Origin: Candidatus Saccharimonadota bacterium
GTDB lineage: Bacteria > Patescibacteriota > Saccharimonadia > UBA4664
NCBI GenBank assembly: GCA_029288275.1
Contig: JARIHM010000073.1
Coordinates: 1 to 11,963, forward strand
Direction of reading: 5' to 3'
DNA: 11,963 nucleotides
Part shown: one piece after another, positions 5,487 to 10,945 of the stretch
Layout: each line of letters begins with the position of its first letter
Numbering within the stretch: the stretch's first letter is position 1
Made by a program: the position numbers and the translations under genes
The notes under the pieces: generated by a model
The model's database searches: none
Seen by the model: the letters and a program-made list of their open reading frames with translations, nothing else
What the model was told of the DNA's origin: nothing

Positions 5487-5517
5487 ATTGTACCATTTGG
5501 CTGATTGCGGGTATAAT
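5487..5517. promoter_or_regulatory. Mirrored, fully overlapping divergent promoters
   Basis: Plus strand: TTGTAC (5488-5493), 18 bp, TATAAT (5512-5517). Minus strand: TTATAC (5511-5516), 18 bp, TACAAT (5487-5492). Each -35 is nearly the complement of the other promoter's -10, so both use the same 31 bp. The plus transcript would begin near 5524; the minus transcript would begin near 5480, at the protease ATG. Confidence 0.7.
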
Positions 5518-5530
5518 GCGGGCATTGTTC

Positions 5531-5576
5531 GAGCCCTGGCACGACCCACTGCCCTGTCGATTGGAGTCGTAGGCTC
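5531..5576 (+). promoter_or_regulatory. Leader hairpin with the ribosome binding site in its loop
   Basis: GAGCC (5531-5535) pairs with GGCTC (5572-5576) and ACGAC (5541-5545) with GTCGT (5566-5570). The Shine-Dalgarno TTGGAG (5561-5566) is at the edge of the apical loop and the ATG (5577) follows the stem directly. This could tune translation. Confidence 0.45.
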
Positions 5577-6008
5577 ATGCGGTCTCCGCGTAAGCTCTCC
5601 TCGCTGTCTGCTCGTGTACCTACTTCTGCGTCCGATACCCAGCCACAACGATCACCCGTTTTGGAGGCTGTTCGAGCGTTAAACCGTCCGCTTACCCTCA
5701 AGACTGAGGTGGGCGATCGCCATGGTACCTTTGTGCCGGTAAGTCCGCCCTGTGAGCAGGTCTGCGTGATGCGGTTAAAGCTGGATAGACGATCGACCAA
5801 GCACACCATTGTGCTCACACCCGGTGGCGAGAACCGAGTGGTGGTCTGCCTGGATGGCAGTCTCAAGGGCATGCCCTCGGCCATGTTCGTCTTTAACGCG
5901 CTGCATGGTGAACCCGGTGGTCGCTCGCTAGACTACACGCTTGAGGTGCTGCCCACCCGGCCGGTAGTCGATTCGGCCGAGGAGCTGGTAACCACCGGCA
6001 TGCTCTAA
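5577..6008 (+). CDS. GC-rich orphan gene, 143-residue protein of unknown function
   Basis: ATG 5577 with TTGGAG upstream opens a 143-residue frame that I do not recognise. The first 35 residues are rich in Ser, Arg and Pro and probably disordered. The rest (L-K-T-E-V-G-D-R-H-G-T-F-V-P-V onward) reads like a small beta-rich soluble domain, with H-T-I-V-L-T-P-G-G and N-R-V-V-V-C-L-D-G as likely strands. There is no signal peptide or membrane segment; two cysteines occur close together in P-C-E-Q-V-C. Reality as a gene is supported by a consensus-like promoter, a leader hairpin and a strong terminator directly after the stop. The codons are more G/C-rich than in the core genes. No function can be proposed. 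Confidence 0.7.
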   Translation: MRSPRKLSSLSARVPTSASDTQPQRSPVLEAVRALNRPLTLKTEVGDRHGTFVPVSPPCEQVCVMRLKLDRRSTKHTIVLTPGGENRVVVCLDGSLKGMPSAMFVFNALHGEPGGRSLDYTLEVLPTRPVVDSAEELVTTGML

Positions 6009-6018
6009 TTTTTTTTGC

Positions 6019-6055
6019 GGCCGTAGGCTCTCTCCCAGAGAGTCTACGGCCTTTT
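6019..6055 (+). terminator. Intrinsic terminator after the 143-residue gene
   Basis: A 15-bp stem (6019-6033 with 6037-6051, one G-U pair) with a 3-nt loop is followed by TTTT. It lies between this gene and the rpmB promoter. Confidence 0.9.
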
Positions 6056-6069
6056 GCCTACGCAGGGCG

Positions 6070-6098
6070 TTGACTTATCTGATAATTTTCGCTACACT
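6070..6098 (+). promoter_or_regulatory. Promoter of rpmB
   Basis: TTGACT (6070-6075), 17-bp spacer, TACACT (6093-6098). The expected start near 6105 leaves a leader of about 20 nt with AGGA (6114-6117) as the ribosome binding site. Confidence 0.85.
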
Positions 6099-6125
6099 GT
6101 CCTAGTTATTTATAGGACTCTCGCC

Positions 6126-6374
6126 ATGGCCTACGCCTGCGACATCTGTAGTAAGGGCAAGCAGTTCGGCAACAACCGGCCGTTCTCGTTGAAGGCTACC
6201 CGCAAGGTCTGGAAGCCAAACCTGCAGCGCTTGCATCTAAACCTCGGCCCCACGCGGGTTAAGGTTAAGCTGTGCACGAGCTGCATCCGCACTCTGGCTA
6301 AGTATCAGCGCGAAGCCGCCGCCAAGGCTGCCGCCGCCACCCAGGACCAGACGCCGGTTCAAGCTGCCGCCTAG
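6126..6374 (+). CDS. rpmB: Ribosomal protein bL28
   Basis: This 82-residue protein is a large-subunit ribosomal protein contacting 23S rRNA. It starts at ATG 6126 with M-A-Y-A-C-D-I-C; the frame is open upstream, but that part contains the promoter. Diagnostic features are C-D-I-C-S-K-G-K-Q-F-G-N-N near the start, then R-K-V-W-K-P-N-L-Q and a second cysteine pair C-T-S-C, giving the four-cysteine zinc-binding form of L28. The last 17 residues are an Ala/Gln-rich tail beyond the usual end of the family, probably disordered. It is a single-gene unit with its own promoter and terminator. Confidence 0.97.
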   Translation: MAYACDICSKGKQFGNNRPFSLKATRKVWKPNLQRLHLNLGPTRVKVKLCTSCIRTLAKYQREAAAKAAAATQDQTPVQAAA

Positions 6375-6391
6375 CTTCTTGCCTGTTGCTC

Positions 6392-6424
6392 AAAAAAGAA
6401 CCCCTTTCAATGGGGTTCTTTTTT
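6392..6424. terminator. Bidirectional intrinsic terminator
   Basis: AAAAAAGAACCCC (6392-6404) and its exact complement (6412-6424) surround a 7-nt loop, giving a T-run in both directions. It serves rpmB on the plus strand and the MBL-fold gene unit on the minus strand. Confidence 0.95.
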
Positions 6425-6473
6425 GATGCCAGATTCTATTCGGCCCTATTCTAGGCCTAAGACGGCGCAGAGC

Positions 6474-7100
6474 TTACTCCCCGGCGCGCTTGAGCACTAC
6501 AACCTGCGTCTCGGTTGGCACCTCCTTGGCGTTAACGCGCAGCTTGCTCTCGGGCTCGGGATTGGAGCCAATTTCCTTCAAAAACTCATCTAGTTTGGCC
6601 TGGGGCACAGCATATTTCGTTTTACCATCATCGTAGTGCACCGGCACAATGTAGCCGGGCTCCAACTGGGCGGCCACGGCGGCGGCCTCCTCTGGCTCAA
6701 GGGTGAGGCCGTGGCCGCCCACCGGCAGAACCAGTACGTCTACATTACCCAATACACCTAGCTGGCTGTTATCCAGCTTGCCGGCAATGTTGCCTACAAC
6801 CACCACATTCACGCCATCCATCAGAATACTGTAGATAGTACCGCGCGTACCATCTTCATCAATATGCAGGCGCGCCGGCACACCGGTGATCATCGCGCCT
6901 TTCACTTCATATTCGCCAGGCCCGTCAAGCACCATGGCATTTTGAACCTGACCGAGACCCTCTGTTGTAGATAATGTTACAACATCAGCCTTTGTATTTA
7001 TCCTGCCAAGGCCGGCCGAATCTTCATAAGGGTCACATACCACATTCAGGTTCTTGCCCGAAAGCTTAACACTGCCAGCGCCTAAATACGTTATATCCAA
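6474..7100 (-). CDS. UlaG-like metallo-beta-lactamase-fold protein lacking the metal motif
   Basis: This 208-residue protein starts at TTG 7100 behind CGGAGA. The fold is recognisable from M-D-I-T-Y-L-G-A-G-S-V-K-L, the P-G-E-Y-E-V motif (61-66), D-V-L-V-L-P-V-G-G (121-129) and a late I-V-P-V-H-Y (151-156). The H-x-H-x-D-H metal-binding motif, expected at about residues 45-50, is replaced by T-T-E-G-L-G, and the later G-D/H site reads G-N-I-A-G (103-107). It is therefore unlikely to be a normal metal-dependent hydrolase. I recall similar motif-less relatives in Saccharibacteria, so the loss may be old and shared. It follows the winged-helix gene after 22 bp and is probably cotranscribed. Confidence 0.85.
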   Translation of the reverse strand: MDITYLGAGSVKLSGKNLNVVCDPYEDSAGLGRINTKADVVTLSTTEGLGQVQNAMVLDGPGEYEVKGAMITGVPARLHIDEDGTRGTIYSILMDGVNVVVVGNIAGKLDNSQLGVLGNVDVLVLPVGGHGLTLEPEEAAAVAAQLEPGYIVPVHYDDGKTKYAVPQAKLDEFLKEIGSNPEPESKLRVNAKEVPTETQVVVLKRAGE

Positions 7101-7122
7101 GGGAAAATCTCCGAATTACTGC

Positions 7123-7797
7123 TTAATGCTGTCCGCGGCCGCGAACCGCCGGTGAGCTACTGATACCAACAAACTCGCCAAAGGTCACATCGCTATGAGC
7201 CAGTGGCTGCGTCTTGGCGCCGTCAATTACCACAATCTTCTTGGCCTCCAGCACCGAGGTGACAAAGCGGTCATTGAGACTCAGGCGGTACTGGTACTCA
7301 TCCGGCGTAAGTGCCGAATAGTTGAGTTCACGCCCCATCTCCTTCTCCATCTCGGCTACCACTTTAGCCAGGCGCGCTTTGTTTACATCGCCCACCACAA
7401 AGATATCGATATTAGTCCGCGGGTCATTCGAGAACGAACCTGTGAGAAAGGCAAACTGAATGGCGCCAGTGGAACGCAATTTCTTTACAATATGGTCCTC
7501 CTCGCGCGTCTCCTTCATCACTGGATCGGCGCTCTTCATAGGGATAGCCGTAAAGATGCTCCGTAGCTGCTCGTAGTATTCGTATTTAGCATTTACCTCG
7601 TAGTAGAGACGATTATTGGAACCTTCGGAGCTAATGATGCCAATACTCAGAAGGTTGGCTAGCTCGCGTCGAACCGAGTTAATCTGCTCATCGATTTTGC
7701 GGGTAATTTCACGCACGTAGAACGGCCGGCCCGGATTGTTAAAAAAAAGGCTCAGCAATTTCACGCGTGTCTTTGAACCAAACAGTTGCTCGACCAT
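7123..7797 (-). CDS. Winged-helix protein with degenerate nucleotidyltransferase-like domain
   Basis: This is a 224-residue protein from ATG 7797, with TGGAG about ten bases upstream. Residues 1-70 form a winged-helix DNA-binding domain (P-F-Y-V-R-E-I-T-R-K-I-D, then the recognition-type helix with S-V-R-R-E-L-A-N-L). Residues 100-185 resemble the minimal nucleotidyltransferase fold: L-T-G-S-F-S (118-123) and N-I-D-I-F-V-V-G (129-136). The canonical pair D-x-D reads N-x-D, so one metal-binding Asp is missing and catalysis is doubtful. The C-terminal 30 residues are low in complexity. It is probably a transcription regulator that heads the two-gene unit with the MBL-fold gene; any effector is unknown. 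Confidence 0.85.
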   Translation of the reverse strand: MVEQLFGSKTRVKLLSLFFNNPGRPFYVREITRKIDEQINSVRRELANLLSIGIISSEGSNNRLYYEVNAKYEYYEQLRSIFTAIPMKSADPVMKETREEDHIVKKLRSTGAIQFAFLTGSFSNDPRTNIDIFVVGDVNKARLAKVVAEMEKEMGRELNYSALTPDEYQYRLSLNDRFVTSVLEAKKIVVIDGAKTQPLAHSDVTFGEFVGISSSPAVRGRGQH

Positions 7798-7817
7798 TGT
7801 TATGACTCCATCACCAG

Positions 7818-7846
7818 ATTATACGGTGTTCTTTGAGCGCATTATA
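7818..7846 (-). promoter_or_regulatory. Promoter region with two TATAAT elements
   Basis: On the minus strand TATAAT occurs at 7841-7846 and again at 7818-7823, both upstream of the winged-helix gene. The second is about 20 bp from the ATG. No strong -35 is seen for either; the two could give alternative starts. Confidence 0.5.
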
Positions 7847-7895
7847 TCAAACCCGCGCGTGAACAACTATGCCTTGACGACCAAATTGGTTCGGG

Positions 7896-7940
7896 CGCAA
7901 AGAGGCCCCGTGCACTGGAGGTCATCCAGGGCACGGGGCC
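7896..7940 (-). terminator. GC-rich terminator hairpin
   Basis: GGCCCCGTGC (7904-7913) pairs with 7931-7940, and CTGGA with TCCAG inside, around a 5-nt loop. On the minus strand TCTTTG follows. It ends 7 bp after the stop of the 149-residue gene. The stem is strong but the T-tract is weak. Confidence 0.7.
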
Positions 7941-7947
7941 GGAGTGG

Positions 7948-8397
7948 CTAGGCCGCGGGGGTGTGATCGAGAACCCGAACCTGCTTGCGAGCCACACCGC
8001 GTGTGACGTAGTGCATCGGCAGGACGGGAACGTCGAAGAAGCGCGAGGCGATCAGCACCGTGGGCGTCTCGCTGACCGTGATCGAAAAGGCCAGGTTGAT
8101 GAGCGCGAAGATGCCGTACGGGACCCCCAGAACCGCAGCAATCCAGAAGACGCCGGACTGCTGGAAGGCCCAGTCGGCCAGCGGCGGATAGATCAGGGTC
8201 ACCGCCACCCAACCAAAAATGGTCAACGCAGCGTACAGCCACAGGAAGATCGCCGTGCAGTACTTGCGCAGGCCCAGTTCGGGCTGGCGGCAGTCCTCCT
8301 TGGCGTCGCCGATCCAGGTCTCTCCGTGCTTGTTCATGATGCTGACGGAGGCCCGCAGGTAGCCAGGCGCCGAGTCGATGATCTGGTACTTGTCCAT
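7948..8397 (-). CDS. GC-rich orphan gene, two-helix membrane protein of unknown function
   Basis: ATG 8397 (M-D-K-Y-Q-I-I-D-S) with GAGAGG upstream gives a 149-residue protein. The frame is open to 8451, but that start lies over the promoter. The first 60 residues are soluble. Two hydrophobic segments follow, about residues 48-70 (I-F-L-W-L-Y-A-A-L-T-I-F-G-W) and 80-108 (V-F-W-I-A-A-V-L-G-V-P-Y-G-I-F). A basic tail of about 40 residues closes the protein. I do not recognise it. Third codon positions are very G/C-rich compared with the flanking transporter and regulator genes, and the gene stands alone between its own promoter and terminator, which suggests acquisition as a unit. Confidence 0.75.
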   Translation of the reverse strand: MDKYQIIDSAPGYLRASVSIMNKHGETWIGDAKEDCRQPELGLRKYCTAIFLWLYAALTIFGWVAVTLIYPPLADWAFQQSGVFWIAAVLGVPYGIFALINLAFSITVSETPTVLIASRFFDVPVLPMHYVTRGVARKQVRVLDHTPAA

Positions 8398-8446
8398 GGT
8401 GGCCTCTCGAGTAATCTCCAGGGATTGAACCGATGGATACACACCT

Positions 8447-8475
8447 ATCATATCATGCTTATGCTAAATAGTCAA
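8447..8475 (-). promoter_or_regulatory. Promoter of the two-helix membrane protein gene
   Basis: On the minus strand TTGACT (8470-8475), 17-bp spacer, TATGAT (8447-8452). The predicted start near 8440 gives a leader of about 43 nt. Confidence 0.85.
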
Positions 8476-8514
8476 ATATTCGATCCCCCAATCCTCCGCC
8501 TCAGACCCAATAAG

Positions 8515-8538
8515 ATCCCGCCGCTAAGGCCGCGGGAT
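8515..8538 (-). terminator. Hairpin over the NRAMP stop codon, possible terminator
   Basis: ATCCCGC (8515-8521) pairs with GCGGGAT (8532-8538) around a 10-nt loop. On the minus strand CTTATT follows. The stop codon of the transporter lies in the loop, and the T-run is poor, so the call is tentative. Confidence 0.4.
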
Positions 8539-9891
8539 AAAACTCCACAACAGTGCCACGGCGGCGGCGGCCATCATGGCCCAAGCCGCCCATAGGCCAA
8601 GACGGCTCCAAATACCGCTCCGATACTCCCCCATTACCTTGCGGCTCGACGACAATATCGCTACCAAGAGTATTAATGGCACCGCAGCGATACCATTAAA
8701 GACGGCTGTGAGCACCAGCGCCTTAATCGGATCAAGGCCAATGAAATTCATGAGCAGCCCAGCCAGAGTTGAGACGATGATGATAATGTAGAATGCCCGC
8801 GCTGCTTTAAACTTTCGGAATAGACCCTCGTTCCAGTTGAAGGCCTCAGAGATGGCGTAGCTTGACGAGCCGGCTAGCACTGGCACGCTAAGCAGGCCAA
8901 TACCGATAATACCGACTGAGAAGATTAGCTTGGCCAACACCCCCGCGTGCGGGAAGCCCTGCACCAGTGGCTCCAACGCTCGCGCAGCATCGGCCGCCGA
9001 GTTAATAGTAGTAATGCCGGCCCCATGCAATACCACTGCACCCACGAGAATGATGAACCAGGCGGTTACATTGGAGAAGAGCATACCCAAAGCGTTATCT
9101 AATCGCAAGCGCTTCAAGTACGGGCGACTCAGTCGAGGTACCCCACCGCGCTGCGCCAGACGGTGAGCTGCAATCTCATCCTCCACCACCTCGCTTGTTT
9201 GCCAAAAGAACAGATACGGAGAGATGGTAGTGCCCAGGATAGCCACAAAGATAAACAGATAATCTGGCGTATCCTCTACGTGCGGGATAAAGGTGGCTTT
9301 GAGCGCCGCCATCCAATCTGCGTGAATAAGAAAAGCTGTCACAAAGTAAGCAACCAGCGCTAGCGCTAGCCACTTTAAAATCTTGACGTAGGTCTTGTAC
9401 GATACAAAGACCTCAAGCAAGATCATAAACACGGCAAAAGCCACGGCCAGCAGTGGAAACGGCAGCGGCACCAGCAACTGAGTAGAGGCAGCCATTGCAC
9501 CAATATCAGAGCCAATGTTAAAGGTATTGGCCGCTACAACCAGAAGTACAACAGGCAGGAGCAGCCAGCGGGGGTAGCGATCGCGCAACACCGCCGCCAA
9601 CCCCTTGCCGGTAACCGCTCCAATCCGCATGCAGGCCTCTTGTACTGCAGTCATAAGCGGATATGTCACAAGCATAATCCAGAGCGTACTCAGGCCAAAC
9701 TGGGCACCGGCCTGCGAGTAGGTAGCAATACCCGATGGGTCGTCATCGGCCGCACCAGTAATGATGCCAGGGCCTAAAATACGTAAAAAACGGCTGAAGC
9801 CGTTTTGGTTGGCACGACGCTTCGAACCCTCGGGTGCCTGGGTGGTCTCGAGCTCGGCCTCAGTGATTGCCTCATCGGGTAAGAGAATCAT
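8524..9891 (-). CDS. NRAMP-family divalent cation transporter, altered metal-site motifs
   Basis: This 455-residue protein has about eleven hydrophobic segments; it is an inner-membrane importer of divalent cations of the NRAMP (SLC11) family. Helix 1 carries G-A-A-D-D-D-P-S-G (46-54), where classical NRAMP has D-P-G-N. Helix 6 carries G-T-T-I-S-P-Y-L (220-227), where classical members have M-P-H-N, so the metal-coordinating methionine is a serine (224). Loss of that methionine is a mark of NRAMP-related Mg2+ transporters, so Mg2+ is a reasonable substrate; Mn2+ remains possible. The 30-residue N-terminus is hydrophilic and charged. Start is ATG 9891, with no good Shine-Dalgarno. It lies downstream of the murT-gatD unit but is separated from it by hairpins. 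Confidence 0.9.
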   Translation of the reverse strand: MILLPDEAITEAELETTQAPEGSKRRANQNGFSRFLRILGPGIITGAADDDPSGIATYSQAGAQFGLSTLWIMLVTYPLMTAVQEACMRIGAVTGKGLAAVLRDRYPRWLLLPVVLLVVAANTFNIGSDIGAMAASTQLLVPLPFPLLAVAFAVFMILLEVFVSYKTYVKILKWLALALVAYFVTAFLIHADWMAALKATFIPHVEDTPDYLFIFVAILGTTISPYLFFWQTSEVVEDEIAAHRLAQRGGVPRLSRPYLKRLRLDNALGMLFSNVTAWFIILVGAVVLHGAGITTINSAADAARALEPLVQGFPHAGVLAKLIFSVGIIGIGLLSVPVLAGSSSYAISEAFNWNEGLFRKFKAARAFYIIIIVSTLAGLLMNFIGLDPIKALVLTAVFNGIAAVPLILLVAILSSSRKVMGEYRSGIWSRLGLWAAWAMMAAAAVALLWSFIPRP

Positions 9892-9945
9892 AGTTAACTA
9901 AGCATAAGCATATTTGGGTAGGTCTGTCTACTCCCAAATAGAGAG

Positions 9946-9976
9946 CGTCCCCAATCTCACCAGGAAATTGGGGACG
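9946..9976 (-). terminator. Hairpin after the murT-gatD operon, possible terminator
   Basis: CGTCCCCAAT (9946-9955) pairs perfectly with 9967-9976 around an 11-nt loop, 7 bp after the stop of the small membrane gene. The tail CTCTCTATTT is only partly T-rich. A second imperfect hairpin follows (TTTGGG..CCCAAA, about 9913-9939). Confidence 0.55.
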
Positions 9977-9983
9977 ATTATGG

Positions 9984-10190
9984 TTACGAACGGGGCCGGC
10001 CAAAGATAGTACCAAGGATCCACAAACCCAGCAGAATGGCGGCCAAGGTAAGGCCGGTGCCAGCCAACCGTGGCTGGCCCGTAGCATACCCCAGCCAAAC
10101 CGCAGCCGCCAAAGTGAGCAACAGCACCCAGAACAGACAGCCAAAGGCACAACCGACCAGCTCGCCCAGCCAGTGGAATGGTCGGAACAT
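9984..10190 (-). CDS. Small two-helix membrane protein in the murT-gatD operon
   Basis: ATG 10190 (M-F-R-P-F-H-W-L) is preferred over the more upstream TTG at 10217 because AAAGGAAA stands at the right distance before it. The 68-residue product is mostly two hydrophobic helices, about residues 11-36 and 43-62, joined by a short G-Q-P-R loop, with a G-R-P-R-S end. It is not recognised. It begins 29 bp after the gatD stop and is probably cotranscribed with it, so a role at the membrane site of lipid II modification is possible, but this is only inferred from position. Confidence 0.7.
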   Translation of the reverse strand: MFRPFHWLGELVGCAFGCLFWVLLLTLAAAVWLGYATGQPRLAGTGLTLAAILLGLWILGTIFGRPRS

Positions 10191-10219
10191 GAGTTTCCTT
10201 TCGAGTTGAAGGAACAAGC

Positions 10220-10945
10220 TTAACGCGGGCGTCCTATAGCAACCTTGGCGGCCGCCAACTCCAGCCGGTCATTCAGGGGTGGTAGCTCGGCCATCCCATT
10301 ACGCCGCTTGAGCGCTGTAAGAATAAGATGATCGGCCAGGGCTGGATTCTTGGGCAAGATTGGACCGTGCAGATAAGTACCAATCGCTGCCTGGGTGATG
10401 GCACCCTCCTGCCCACTAGTAGGATTATTGCCCGCCCCCTTGCGCACCCGGCCGAGCGGGGCTTGACCTGGCTCTAGAATTGTTTGTCCAGAATGGTTCT
10501 CAAACCCTACCAGCCGACCAAATGTTGTATCAATTACAATATTACCAATCATTCTCACGCTCGAACCAATGGTACTAGCGCGAAAGATATCGATACCAGG
10601 GATCTCTCGCCCATCCACCGTGGTAAAGCCCCGGCCAAACAGCTGGTACGTGCCGCAGATGGTAAGCATCGGTGCCCCGTCCGCGGCAAGCGCTCTTAGC
10701 TCGGTACCCCGGCCCACCAGATCATCACTAATGTGGTACTGGCCAGCATCCTGGCCGCCGCCGCCAAAGACTATATCAACTGCGTCCCAATCAAACGGCT
10801 GGCCAATCTCCACTGGCCGCACCTCCACCGGATAGCCGCGCCACTGCAGGCGCTTCGTCAAAGCAATAATATTACCCAAATCGCCGTAAATATTCATTTC
10901 GCGCGGATATAAATGAGCAATGACGATGGGTTTACGAGCGTTCAT
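10220..10945 (-). CDS. gatD: Lipid II isoglutaminyl synthase, glutamine amidotransferase subunit GatD
   Basis: This 241-residue class I amidotransferase of the CobB/CobQ-like type releases ammonia from glutamine and passes it to MurT, which amidates D-Glu of the peptidoglycan stem peptide. The nucleophile is Cys97 in T-I-C-G-T-Y-Q; the usual motif has C-G-G-Y-Q, so one Gly is Thr. The catalytic His is 193 in G-T-Y-L-H-G-P. The family motif G-F-E-N-H-S-G-Q-T is at 147-155 and G-G-G-G-Q-D at 61-66. The start ATG overlaps the murT stop by four bases (ATGA), indicating translational coupling. Confidence 0.96.
   Translation of the reverse strand: MNARKPIVIAHLYPREMNIYGDLGNIIALTKRLQWRGYPVEVRPVEIGQPFDWDAVDIVFGGGGQDAGQYHISDDLVGRGTELRALAADGAPMLTICGTYQLFGRGFTTVDGREIPGIDIFRASTIGSSVRMIGNIVIDTTFGRLVGFENHSGQTILEPGQAPLGRVRKGAGNNPTSGQEGAITQAAIGTYLHGPILPKNPALADHLILTALKRRNGMAELPPLNDRLELAAAKVAIGRPR

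Noticed and set aside
5477..5884. Minus-strand frame of 135 codons overlapping the 143-residue gene
   Set aside because: It runs through the shared promoter region and has no ribosome binding site; the plus-strand frame has promoter, Shine-Dalgarno and terminator.
6099..6118. GTCCTA/TAGGAC inverted repeat hiding the rpmB ribosome binding site
   Set aside because: With the -10 ending at 6098, transcription should start near 6105, so the left arm would not be in the RNA; it could at most be a DNA operator.
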